Of a stretch of DNA of 39,073 nt, positions 8,391-16,316 are shown piece by piece. Positions within the stretch are counted from its first letter, which is position 1, and each line of letters starts with the position of its first letter. Position numbers and translations under genes: made by a program. The stretch spans positions 1 to 39,073 of the forward strand of contig CAJUSZ010000025.1 in NCBI GenBank assembly GCA_910589425.1, in the 5' to 3' direction. Origin of the DNA: an uncultured Muribaculaceae bacterium (lineage in GTDB: Bacteria > Bacteroidota > Bacteroidia > Bacteroidales > Muribaculaceae). Under the pieces are notes generated by a model. The model was not told the origin of the DNA and did no database searches. It worked only from the letters and a program-made list of their open reading frames with translations.

Positions 8391-9614
8391 TCAGCCGGCA
8401 AGCGGAATCTCGATGCGGAATGTGGTGCCATGACCCAGTTCGGATTCCTTCACGAAAATCCTGCCCCGATGGTAGTCCTCGATTATGCGTTTGACCAGAG
8501 TCAGTCCGAGTCCCCAGCCGCGTTTCTTGGTTGTGAATCCCGGATTGAAGACGTTCTTGAAGTTTTTGCGTGCTATCCCTTTGCCGGTGTCTTTCACTTC
8601 GATGAATGCGCGGTCTTTATCGGCGCCGGTGGTTATCCTGATCTCCCCGGCTCCGTCCATGGCATCCACGGCGTTTTTGGTGAGGTTTTCCATCACCCAT
8701 TCAAATAGCGACGAGGAGAGCATCACGGCGTGGTCGTCGGTTGAAAGATCAAGTGTGATCTTGATTTTCCCGCCGACGCGGCTGCTCATGTATTGCAGGG
8801 CCTGATCCACTGTCTCGTTCAGGTATTCGAGCTGGAGTTCGGGGCGTGAGCCGATCTTTGAGAATCGCTGGGCTATGGTCGACAGCCGCTTGACATCTTT
8901 GTCGATCTCGCCTACGATCTCCGGGTCTGTGCCTGACGCCTCAAGAAACTGGGTCCATGCCATTAGCGACGATATGGGCGTCCCCAGCTGGTGGGCTGTC
9001 TCTTTGGAAAGTCCGGCCCATACGCGGTTTTGCTCCGCCCGTTTGGTATACAGCACGGCCACATATATGATTATGGCGAGGATGATCATCACCACAAGCT
9101 GTATGTACGGATAGAGCGAGAGCCTGCGGAGCAGGATAGAGTCTTCGTAATAGATATATTGATGGGAGCCGCCGAATGTCTCCACCTCTATGAAGTGCGG
9201 GTTGGTGCGGGCCAGTGTGCTGAGGCCTTTTGATCCGGCGGCGTCGCGCAGCCGTCCGTTCAGGAAATTCCGGTTCTTCTCCGAGAGATCTGAGAATATG
9301 TATTTCTCACGGTCGTTTTTGTCAGGCAGATTGAAGTTGCGGTATTCGAGAATATTGAAGGCGGAGTCTGTAACGAGTACGGGGATGGAGTTGTTCTGGC
9401 TTATTATGGAAAGCAGAAACTCTATGTCGGCGTCGATGTCGGCCGTGGCGAGACGCTCGGTCGATTTTGCCCAGATGTCCATGCGCTCTTTCTCCTGCTG
9501 GGCCAGCTGTTTGACAAGATTGTTTGAGACGATGAGGAATATGATCACCGCGATGATGGAGATCACGATGAAGAGCAGTTTTCCGGTTCGCTGACGATCG
9601 TAGAAGGAAGACAT
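8391..9614 (-). CDS. Membrane sensor histidine kinase, no adjacent response regulator
   Basis: This 407-residue kinase has a transmembrane helix at about residues 11-33, an extracytoplasmic sensor of about 130 residues, and a second helix at about 168-190 (LVVMIILAIIIYVAVLY). The dimerisation/phosphoacceptor helix reads ETAHQLGTPISSLMAW, with His208 as the likely phosphorylation site. The HATPase domain has the N-box ENLTKNAVDAM, G1 VKDTGKGIARK, F-box FNPGFTTKKRGWGLGLTL and a terminal GHGTTFRIEIPL. All catalytic boxes appear intact. No response regulator gene is adjacent. It starts 6 bases after the HAD gene and precedes the LpxL-type gene, so an envelope or lipid A signal is a reasonable but unproven idea. 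Confidence 0.92.
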   Translation of the reverse strand: MSSFYDRQRTGKLLFIVISIIAVIIFLIVSNNLVKQLAQQEKERMDIWAKSTERLATADIDADIEFLLSIISQNNSIPVLVTDSAFNILEYRNFNLPDKNDREKYIFSDLSEKNRNFLNGRLRDAAGSKGLSTLARTNPHFIEVETFGGSHQYIYYEDSILLRRLSLYPYIQLVVMIILAIIIYVAVLYTKRAEQNRVWAGLSKETAHQLGTPISSLMAWTQFLEASGTDPEIVGEIDKDVKRLSTIAQRFSKIGSRPELQLEYLNETVDQALQYMSSRVGGKIKITLDLSTDDHAVMLSSSLFEWVMENLTKNAVDAMDGAGEIRITTGADKDRAFIEVKDTGKGIARKNFKNVFNPGFTTKKRGWGLGLTLVKRIIEDYHRGRIFVKESELGHGTTFRIEIPLAG

Positions 9615-9620
9615 GGGAGA

Positions 9621-10475
9621 TCAGGACTTGTTTTGTCTGTTGATGTCGTCGAGGATGAATCTGGCCACGGAGTCGTCGGTGTTGGGTCCGATCACTATGT
9701 CGGCCACTGCTCTGACCTCATCCACACAGTTGGCCACAGCTACAGCGAGATCTGCGGATTTAAGCATGGGAATGTCGTTGATGTTGTCTCCGAAAGCTAC
9801 GATTCTGGTAGCCCCTGTGCGTTCGGCCAAAGTCTTGACTCCTCTGGATTTGGTGGATTCTTTGGCGAAGACCTCGGCCACGGCAGTCTCCGGGCCGTAT
9901 ATGTCGTGATAGCATAGAGCCGAACAGTCTGTCTCCAGCTTCACTGCCTCATGCGCCTCAAAGGCTCTTTCCGTGGGGCGGACGCCGTAGAAGAGAACCA
10001 CGTTGTCGAGGTTGCCGGGCAGCGTTGATTCACCGTCGGCGGGGATGTGGAATGTCTTGAACGGACTGTCGGCCCGTTGCTCCATGAATTCATGCTCCTG
10101 TTCCGACAGCGGGCCTACATGATAGATGTGAAGATGATTGTCCCGCAGGGTGTAGATGAACGAGGAGAAACGGATGCGCCTGTAGATCCCGATTATCCGC
10201 TCCACATCCCGGGCAGGGATAAAGTTGGTGTGTTCATACATTCCGGTGGATGCATCCCAGAGTGTGGCGCCTGTCATGACCACCATAGGAAGCTTCGTCC
10301 TGACTCCGGCAAGGAGCGAACTGACAGTGGCGGGGGTTCTGGCGGTGGCTACCGAAAAGGATGCGCCGGCCGCTATGGCTTCATTTAGCATGGCCTGGCT
10401 TCCATTGCTTACGCGCGAATCGTCGCCGAGCAGCGTGCCGTCAAGATCTGTGATATATAAAGTCTTTTCTTTCAA
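9621..10475 (-). CDS. HAD-superfamily hydrolase, Cof type, probable TTG start
   Basis: This 284-residue HAD phosphatase (Cof/YbiV-like, IIB cap) has the nucleophile motif YITDLDGTLLGDD near its start, motif II as MVVMTGA, a lysine region KSRGVKTL and the Mg-binding motif FGDNINDIPMLKSADLAVAVAN. Likely substrates are sugar phosphates or pyridoxal phosphate; the sequence does not decide. The frame runs far upstream into DUF4834. Family members start a few residues before the DLDGT motif, which corresponds to TTG at 10475 here. The nearest in-frame ATG (10553) would add 26 residues and overlap the previous gene by 23 bases. The sensor-kinase gene follows after 6 bases. Confidence 0.88.
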   Translation of the reverse strand: MKEKTLYITDLDGTLLGDDSRVSNGSQAMLNEAIAAGASFSVATARTPATVSSLLAGVRTKLPMVVMTGATLWDASTGMYEHTNFIPARDVERIIGIYRRIRFSSFIYTLRDNHLHIYHVGPLSEQEHEFMEQRADSPFKTFHIPADGESTLPGNLDNVVLFYGVRPTERAFEAHEAVKLETDCSALCYHDIYGPETAVAEVFAKESTKSRGVKTLAERTGATRIVAFGDNINDIPMLKSADLAVAVANCVDEVRAVADIVIGPNTDDSVARFILDDINRQNKS

Positions 10476-10503
10476 TTCTGTTCGGTTTTGTATGCGGGTT
10501 TTC

Positions 10504-10531
10504 AGAGTGTGTTTGAATTTAAATACACTCT
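10504..10531. repeat. 28-base hairpin between DUF4834 and the HAD gene
   Basis: AGAGTGTGTTTG (10504-10515) pairs with TAAATACACTCT (10520-10531) around an AATT loop. Read on the plus strand all 12 positions pair (two as G-U); on the transcribed minus strand two positions become C-A mismatches. It touches the DUF4834 stop codon and is not followed by a T-run, so it is not a standard terminator. It could affect mRNA processing or HAD translation. Confidence 0.4.
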
Positions 10532-10929
10532 CACACTTCTTCCCACTCTGCATCGCTGACCTGGCTTTCCATGCGGACAGAGGTCTGATGCTTTTTCGTA
10601 GCGCCGGGGTTGATGGACCGGTCTGAAGAATATTCCACGGTCTCGGTAAATTCCACATCCTCGGCATATTCTTTCGGAATTATGGGTCCGTCGGTATGCT
10701 GACGTCTGTGGCGGTCTCTTTTCTGATAACCTTGCTCATTCTGTCTGCCTGAGCGTGTGCGGCTGTTCTTCCGGCTGTTGTCGCGCGGAGGCATTCCGGC
10801 AGCCTTGCGCACATAATTTTCCATGCGCCGCATCATCCAGCGCTGGATCGCAGGCTGCAGCCATCGCATTATTCGAGGCCAGAGAAGGAAAATCAGTATG
10901 ATGGAGAGAAGTATAACGACTCCTGTCAT
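10531..10929 (-). CDS. DUF4834 family small membrane-anchored protein
   Basis: This 132-residue protein resembles the Bacteroidota family DUF4834. A single N-terminal transmembrane segment (about residues 3-20, VVILLSIILIFLLWPRIMRW) is followed by a basic stretch, a low-complexity R/Q/N/S-rich linker and the family hallmark IPKEYAEDVEFTETVEY at about residues 83-99. The rest is polar and probably disordered, ending in an acidic tail. No function is known. Topology is probably a short N-terminal anchor with a cytoplasmic tail. It lies between pssA (91 bases upstream) and the HAD gene. Confidence 0.8.
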   Translation of the reverse strand: MTGVVILLSIILIFLLWPRIMRWLQPAIQRWMMRRMENYVRKAAGMPPRDNSRKNSRTRSGRQNEQGYQKRDRHRRQHTDGPIIPKEYAEDVEFTETVEYSSDRSINPGATKKHQTSVRMESQVSDAEWEEV

Positions 10930-11020
10930 TTGGTTGGATATGAAATTTATTAAAAATGCTTTTGACCGTCCCCTGACGGGGCGTGTGTGATCTCAGCAAT
11001 GCAAACAGCGTGCCAACAAA

Positions 11021-11728
11021 TCAGCTCCTGCGTGTGAATGGGAAAAACGACAATGCCACGTAGAACACGATGAGCCAGAACAGTCCTCCGGTTTTCATGG
11101 ATCCCACAAAGACCACCGCGGCGCCGGCGAGAATCCATCTGGCCTCGTTCCCTTTCCATCCCAGACTTTTGAGTTTCAATGAGAAAATCGGAAGCGGGGA
11201 TATCATAAGCCAGCATTCCGCCAGAAGTACAGGCACGAACAGAACCGGCTCAAGTAGTATCTCTGCTCCGGCCGCGGCGAGGGCTGTGTAGCCGATCCAG
11301 AAAATGGCGTTGGCCGGTATCGGAAGCCCGATGAACGATGTGGTCTGGCGTGTGTCGATGTTGAACTTGGCAAGTCTGACCACTCCGGCCACCGGAATCA
11401 GCAACGCGAGCCACGCTGCCCACGGAGCAGGTGATGAGGCCGACAGGAGATGGTAGACTATCATGGCCGGCGCCACACCGAAGCTGACGGCATCGCAAAG
11501 CGAGTCGAGCTGCTTGCCGAGTTCCGAATATGCCTTGAGTAGACGTGCGGCCATGCCGTCGCAAAAATCCGCCACGGCCGCTATGCCGATGAAAATGTAG
11601 GCCCATTGCATCCCGGAGAGTCCTCCGGCGTGGCATCCGGGACTGGATGCGAAGATTATCGCCATGCATCCCGACAGGATGTTGAGGCATGTGATCGTGT
11701 TCGGTATCTGGCTTATGAAAGGATTCAT
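11021..11728 (-). CDS. pssA: CDP-diacylglycerol--serine O-phosphatidyltransferase
   Basis: This 235-residue integral membrane enzyme makes phosphatidylserine from CDP-diacylglycerol and serine. The CDP-alcohol phosphotransferase signature DGxxARxxxxxSxxGxxxDSxxD is present as DGMAARLLKAYSELGKQLDS followed by LCDAVSFGVAPA, with the catalytic aspartates intact. The N-terminus starts FISQIPNTITCLNILSGC, typical of the type II membrane PssA, and several hydrophobic helices fill the rest. The psd gene lies 107 bases upstream on the same strand, so the two successive steps to phosphatidylethanolamine are neighbours. Confidence 0.95.
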   Translation of the reverse strand: MNPFISQIPNTITCLNILSGCMAIIFASSPGCHAGGLSGMQWAYIFIGIAAVADFCDGMAARLLKAYSELGKQLDSLCDAVSFGVAPAMIVYHLLSASSPAPWAAWLALLIPVAGVVRLAKFNIDTRQTTSFIGLPIPANAIFWIGYTALAAAGAEILLEPVLFVPVLLAECWLMISPLPIFSLKLKSLGWKGNEARWILAGAAVVFVGSMKTGGLFWLIVFYVALSFFPFTRRS

Positions 11729-11835
11729 TGTCTGGGGGTTGGTTTCGGTAGATGTTTCTGGGACACGCGGACGGGAAGTCCGGCAATATATTCAACCGCT
11801 GCCGATGTCCGGTGGTTCGGGAGGGAATGGCCGGA

Positions 11836-12510
11836 TCAGATCTTTTTCCCCTCTCTGAGACGGGCGATCGGGGTTACGCCGCCGGTTGTGATGTCTCCGA
11901 TGTTGAGAAGAATCTCTGCGTCGAGGGGGAGATAGATGTCTACCCGCGATCCGAATTTTATGAAGCCCAGATGGTCGTCGATGTCTGCGCGTTGTCCTTT
12001 GCGGGCGTATGTCACGATGCGTCGGGCCATGGCTCCGGCTATCTGGCGGACAGTGATACGCTGTCCGTTGTCGCACAGGATCCCTATCGTGGAGCGTTCG
12101 TTCTCAGTGCTTGATTTGGGAAGATAGGCCGACAGGAAGCGTCCGCGGTGATGGCGGATATATTCCACTGTACCGTCTACAGGAAACCAGTTGGCGTGGA
12201 CATTCAGCGGCGACATGAACACAGAGAACATTATTGCCGGGCCTTTCAGATATTCCTGCTCCTCTACCCGCTCGATAGCCACTACGCGCCCGTCTACGGA
12301 ACTCGCCACGTATCCGTCGCGTGAGCCTTTGTATTCCCTGCGTGGACAGCGGAAGAAGTTGAACACAAAAGAGTAGGTGAGAGCAGAGATTCCTGTGCAT
12401 AGAACCGGAATCAGATAGGGGGGCATGAAAAGCCATACCGGGACATTGATCGCCGCCAGCATGACGAAAAGCAGGATGAGTATGTTAGTTCCTTCCCTGT
12501 GTATTCTCAT
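11836..12510 (-). CDS. psd: Phosphatidylserine decarboxylase proenzyme
   Basis: This enzyme decarboxylates phosphatidylserine to phosphatidylethanolamine at the inner membrane, using a pyruvoyl group made by self-cleavage. The 224-residue form starts MRIHREGTNIL, has two N-terminal hydrophobic segments, VFMSPLNVHANWFPVDG in the middle and the cleavage site in KFGSRVDIYLP, where Ser188 would become the pyruvoyl group. It is the short archaeal-like type usual in Bacteroidota. The frame runs upstream to 12579 without an ATG; the ATG at 12510 just before RIHREG fits the family. A well-formed promoter lies at 12577-12608. Confidence 0.95.
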   Translation of the reverse strand: MRIHREGTNILILLFVMLAAINVPVWLFMPPYLIPVLCTGISALTYSFVFNFFRCPRREYKGSRDGYVASSVDGRVVAIERVEEQEYLKGPAIMFSVFMSPLNVHANWFPVDGTVEYIRHHRGRFLSAYLPKSSTENERSTIGILCDNGQRITVRQIAGAMARRIVTYARKGQRADIDDHLGFIKFGSRVDIYLPLDAEILLNIGDITTGGVTPIARLREGKKI

Positions 12511-12576
12511 TATAGGCAGCAGGCATTCCCTCGGGCAAACACGGTAGCGGTTTGCTTTCGGGAATGCTTGCAGATG

Positions 12577-12608
12577 CAAAATTAGAAAAAAAATGCCATC
12601 CGGCCAAA
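12577..12608 (-). promoter_or_regulatory. Promoter for psd-pssA and downstream envelope genes
   Basis: Minus-strand TAATTTTG (12577-12584) is an exact TAnnTTTG -7 box. TTTG (12605-12608) is an exact -33 box with a 20-base spacer. The predicted start near 12570 gives a leader of about 60 bases before the psd ATG. All genes down to the LpxL-type gene are co-directional. Confidence 0.75.
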
Positions 12609-12644
12609 ATAGTTTGAAAAAAGACCCGGTTTCAGGATTGATGG

Positions 12645-13616
12645 TCAGTCGGTCGGCTGTCCGGTGGCTTTGAGAAAACGTTCCACCACGAGATAGTTTA
12701 TGATTGTCTCGCGTTTCCGGTTATCGAACTGGGCCGCCCATTCCCTCGATGCCCTGGATATGGCTTCCGCTTCTTCGGGATGGGTTATGTAATGGTTAAG
12801 TTTCTCTTCCACGTCTGAGAAATCGGGCTTTATCTCTATGTAGTGTACTCCGGGGATCATCCGTGAGTGCATCAGCCAGCTTTCCGCAGTGGGGCGTGTC
12901 ATGACGGGGACACAGTTGGAGGCCATGATCCATTGTAGAGACGATGCGACATCGTTGCCCTCGATGGCGAGTATGAACTGATAGTCGAAGTGGTCGGTGA
13001 GCTTTACCATCGGCGCGAACCATCTGGACCGGTTTTTGACCGTGGTGTCGCCCAGGTCGCATAAAGGGCTGTCGGCCCATTTCTCGAAAAATTCCACGCG
13101 CCTCGGTTTGCCGTCTATCTCGCCCCGGAAGAAGAGCAGTGGCTTCTTGTCTTTGAAGTCCACCGGATCCACCGGGTGGCAGAAGTGTCTGCGCCAGTTG
13201 ATCTTGATCAGGGCGCAGTTACGGCTTTTGTCATCGAGCCTTCTGGCTTTCATCAGTTTAGGGGTCTCAGGATTCTCCCATATATCGGTCGTTACATAAT
13301 CCACAAGCGCGTTCCCCGGAAATGACTTTATCCATCGGCCGATGTCGAAATAGTATCTGCTTCTTGTGCCTTTCTTTTTGAAATCGGCTATTCTTTTTGC
13401 TGTGTCTCCTAATTCGACATGGGGCTTCAGCTGGCAATAGAAATCGAGCCTGTCGCGTATAATGTCCGCGTCAGGACGCCGTTCCCATCCGCGGATGGCG
13501 AGCTTGCGCTGCATTTTCCTTATGGAGGCAGGGAGAGCCATGCGCCAGAACCCGACCATGTAATATAAAAGATTGTTGGCGCGCCCTTCCCGGCGCCTTT
13601 TCCCGTTTTTTTTCAT
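12645..13616 (-). CDS. Glycosyltransferase family 90 (CAP10-like, LPS-modifying) protein
   Basis: This 323-residue protein matches the GT90/CAP10 family, whose bacterial members are called lipopolysaccharide A proteins. Recognisable parts are LLFFRGEIDGKPRRVEFFEKW, the C-terminal block around FILAIEGNDVASSLQWIMASN, CVPVMTRPTAESWLMHSRMIPG, and HYIEIKPDFSDVEEKLNHYI with the E-x-x-AxxIS tail. It has no membrane segment and is likely a cytoplasmic or peripheral transferase of xylose or another sugar onto surface glycans; donor and acceptor cannot be read from sequence. The N-terminal 20 residues are strongly basic. It stands 92 bases from tRNA-Pro and upstream of the psd promoter. Confidence 0.87.
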   Translation of the reverse strand: MKKNGKRRREGRANNLLYYMVGFWRMALPASIRKMQRKLAIRGWERRPDADIIRDRLDFYCQLKPHVELGDTAKRIADFKKKGTRSRYYFDIGRWIKSFPGNALVDYVTTDIWENPETPKLMKARRLDDKSRNCALIKINWRRHFCHPVDPVDFKDKKPLLFFRGEIDGKPRRVEFFEKWADSPLCDLGDTTVKNRSRWFAPMVKLTDHFDYQFILAIEGNDVASSLQWIMASNCVPVMTRPTAESWLMHSRMIPGVHYIEIKPDFSDVEEKLNHYITHPEEAEAISRASREWAAQFDNRKRETIINYLVVERFLKATGQPTD

Positions 13617-13708
13617 GAGATGGACTGATACAGGTTCTGTGCTGTCGGATGTAATGGCTATGAAAAGAAAAGAGGACGCATCGGGAATGAAGCGTCCTCC
13701 AAGCTCTG

Positions 13709-13782
13709 TCGGGGTGAGGCGACTCGAACGCCCGACCTCTACGTCCCGAACGTAGCGCGCTAACCAACTGTGCTACACCCCG
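13709..13782 (-). tRNA. tRNA-Pro (anticodon CGG)
   Basis: A 74-nt cloverleaf reads on the minus strand. The acceptor stem is CGGGGTG/CACCCCG, the anticodon stem-loop is CTACG-TTCGGGA-CGTAG with anticodon CGG, and the T-arm contains GTTCGAGTC. The discriminator is A and CCA is not encoded. A consensus promoter sits just upstream (13801-13831). Confidence 0.95.
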
Positions 13783-13800
13783 AGAGCCGTTAAGCGACTG

Positions 13801-13831
13801 CAAAATTACATAAAATTTCTATTCTGGCAAA
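13801..13831 (-). promoter_or_regulatory. Promoter for tRNA-Pro
   Basis: Minus-strand TAATTTTG (13801-13808) and TTTG (13828-13831) are separated by 19 bases, an exact fit to the Bacteroidota housekeeping promoter. Initiation is expected about 12 bases before the mature tRNA. Confidence 0.75.
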
Positions 13832-13998
13832 ATTTTGAGCCTGTTTTTTGAAAAATTACATTTTTGCCTCGTGCGGATCTGCATGTAATCTTATCGATCG
13901 CCTCCTTTTCTTATGGGACATATCTATATGTGAAACGGGGATCGGTTGGCTTGCAAACCACCGGCCCCCGTATTTTCAAGGTGTGAGGTATCTGTGTT

Positions 13999-14195
13999 TA
14001 AGTAACTTTTTAAAATTAGTTGTAATTTAAAATTTTTATTAGCAACCCTATGGGCTTATATCATCTTATTTGTCTTTTCGGTATATTTCAAATTCTCAAT
14101 CAGTCGTTTAGCCCGCTAAACTCCTTCTTTCAAATTTGAAATATCCTCAAAAATCCGGCATAATCTGATATAAGCTAATTTTAAAGAGTTACTTA
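13999..14195. repeat. Nested palindromic element (MITE- or REP-like) abutting the yidC stop
   Basis: About 197 bases of AT-rich DNA contain four nested inverted repeats. Outer arms 13999-14019 and 14175-14195 match at 20 of 21 positions. GCTTATATCA (14054-14063) pairs exactly with 14166-14175. ATATTTCAAATT (14083-14094) pairs exactly with 14133-14144. A central GTTTAGC (14106-14112) pairs with GCTAAAC (14115-14121). The outer right arm touches the TGA of yidC at 14196. A 34-base unpaired insert (14020-14053) makes the left half longer. No protein is encoded. The rest of the gap to tRNA-Pro (13832-13998) shows nothing recognisable. Confidence 0.75.
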
Positions 14196-16295
14196 TCAGC
14201 GTTTCTTGCCCTGCTGTTTCTGCTGTTCGCGGAGCATCTGCTGCTGCTGGCGCTGCATCTCCTCAAGACGGGCCATGAATCCGGATTTCTTTTTCGGTTT
14301 CTTGGCGTTCTCAGCCATCTTGCGCCTTACGTCCTCCTCCTTAACCGCATAGCGGAAAGCGTAGGTCTGGATGATGGTGATCAGAAGGGAAAGGAAGTAG
14401 TAATAGGAGAGTCCGGCCGCGTAGTTGTTGAAGAATATCATGAAGAACACAGGCATCAGATACATCATCCATTTCATGCCGGGCATCTGGCCGGGCTGGT
14501 TCTGCATGTTGATGTATGTGTATATGATATTGACCACTGTCATCAGCAGGCAGAACAATGAGATATGGTTGCCGAAATATTCCGTTACCAGCGGGATGTT
14601 GCCGCTCCATGAGATTATGGCGTCGGGAGCGGAGAGGTCATGCACCCAGAGGAAGCTTTCCCCGCGGAGTTCTATGCAAGAGGGGAAGAAAGAGAACATG
14701 GCGAAGAGGATAGGCATCTGGAGCAGCATCGGCAGGCATCCCGACATGGGGCTCGCGCCGGCCTTGCTGTAGAGAGCCATTGTTTTCTGCTGGCGGACCA
14801 TTGCGTTTTCCTGACCGGGATATTTGTCGTTTATGGCTTTGATGTCCGGTGCGAGTACGCGCATCTTCGCCTGGCTCTTGTAGCTCTTTATGGTCAGCGG
14901 GAAAAGCACAAGCTTGATGAAAAGGGTCAGGATGAGGATGATTATTCCATAGTTGGAGATCCATGATCCCAGAAGGGTGAAGATCGGGATTATTATGCCG
15001 GTGTTGATCCAGCGGAAAAGGCTCCATCCCAGAGGGATCAGGCGTGTGAGCGAGAGATCCTCGTCAGTGTCGGCCTTTTTGTCGATCGCGGAAAGCAGGG
15101 GATAGAGGTTCGGGCCGATGAAATAGTCGAAACTTACTGGATTCTCGGAACTCCAGTCGTAGTCGTTGACCACGGCTTCTGTAGAGAGATCCTTGAGATA
15201 GTCGGATCCTTTGAGTATCTTGGAATCGAAGTCGGCCGTGTTGAACGGGCGCTTCGAGATCAGGACAGAGGAGAAGAACTGGTTTTTGAACGCGATCCAT
15301 CTGATTTTTGCCTGACGCTCCTCCGAGTCGTTTTTCGATTCCGAAAGATTTTCCACGGATCCGCCGGCAAACTTATAGTATAGTCCGGAGTTGCGTTCCT
15401 CGAACATGCGTCCTTTCTCCTGGCGCTTGATCATCTGCCGCCAGTCAACACGGAGATTGCGGTTGTTGCTCTGCACGATCTGAGCCATGTTGCGCTGCAC
15501 AATGCGCATCTTTATCAGATAGCTGTCGCCTTTGGGAAGGGTGTATTCTATTCCCCAGTAAGCGTCCGGAGCCATCTGCAGAGCCATAAGCACGGTCGAG
15601 TCGTTCAGTTTCCGGGGAGTGAAATAAAGATCGCGTGTGGAGATCTCCTGAGGAAGCGGGAGTCCGAACGAGAGTACATTGGTCGTGTCCTGGAATATGA
15701 CTACTTTCTCCTTGCGTTTTTCTGTCTCTACGGCGGAATACTCGGTGTCATATTTCTTAAGTTCGGCGCGCGTTATTGATCCGCTTTTTGAACTGATGCG
15801 GAGGGAAAGCACGTCGTTCTCAAGATTTACGGTCGAATCGGAGCCGCTGAGGAAGCGGGCGAATTTGCCATACCGTCCCATTGAGGCGCTTGTGGAGCGC
15901 AGCATGGAGATGGCGTTGCGTTGTTCGGCCGCTGTCATCTTTGTCAGGTCGGCGGCTTCGATGTCGGCATAGCTGATCTGGCGTCCGCCAACCTCCACTG
16001 TGCCGTAGATGCTGTCGCCGCGAAGGGTGAGGTGCAGCCCGTTTTCGTTGATGCTTGTTACGCGTGTGTTGTCTTCGAGGATCTGGGCTGATCCGTTCTC
16101 TGCTATGTTGGATGCGAGCCATTCACGCTCCGTAATGGTCAGGGAGTCGGTTCCTGTCGCGGCTGCCTGCGCGGCGGGGACTTCCGTGGAATTTCCGTCA
16201 TTGGCGGCTGTGGTTTCGTTTTTGGGCTGGAGCCACATGAAAGCGAAGAACACGGCGGCCATCAGCAGAAGCCCGTAGATTGTGTTTTTGTCCAT
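14196..16295 (-). CDS. yidC: Membrane protein insertase YidC
   Basis: YidC inserts and folds inner-membrane proteins, alone or with SecYEG. The 699-residue protein has an N-terminal anchor (about residues 6-22), a large periplasmic P1 domain to about residue 430, and the conserved five-helix core with LVLFPLTIKSYKSQAKMRVL, APDIKAINDKYPG and the hydrophobic pairs around GCLPMLLQMPILFAMFSFFP and WMMYLMPVFFMIFFNNYAAG. The C-terminal tail is long and rich in Lys/Gln (EEMQRQQQQMLREQQKQQ), as in ribosome-binding tails of other YidC proteins. It follows pyrG by 21 bases and is probably co-transcribed with it. The nested palindrome lies directly behind its stop codon. Confidence 0.97.
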   Translation of the reverse strand: MDKNTIYGLLLMAAVFFAFMWLQPKNETTAANDGNSTEVPAAQAAATGTDSLTITEREWLASNIAENGSAQILEDNTRVTSINENGLHLTLRGDSIYGTVEVGGRQISYADIEAADLTKMTAAEQRNAISMLRSTSASMGRYGKFARFLSGSDSTVNLENDVLSLRISSKSGSITRAELKKYDTEYSAVETEKRKEKVVIFQDTTNVLSFGLPLPQEISTRDLYFTPRKLNDSTVLMALQMAPDAYWGIEYTLPKGDSYLIKMRIVQRNMAQIVQSNNRNLRVDWRQMIKRQEKGRMFEERNSGLYYKFAGGSVENLSESKNDSEERQAKIRWIAFKNQFFSSVLISKRPFNTADFDSKILKGSDYLKDLSTEAVVNDYDWSSENPVSFDYFIGPNLYPLLSAIDKKADTDEDLSLTRLIPLGWSLFRWINTGIIIPIFTLLGSWISNYGIIILILTLFIKLVLFPLTIKSYKSQAKMRVLAPDIKAINDKYPGQENAMVRQQKTMALYSKAGASPMSGCLPMLLQMPILFAMFSFFPSCIELRGESFLWVHDLSAPDAIISWSGNIPLVTEYFGNHISLFCLLMTVVNIIYTYINMQNQPGQMPGMKWMMYLMPVFFMIFFNNYAAGLSYYYFLSLLITIIQTYAFRYAVKEEDVRRKMAENAKKPKKKSGFMARLEEMQRQQQQMLREQQKQQGKKR

Positions 16296-16316
16296 CTGTA
16301 GCGGTGGGTGTCGGGG

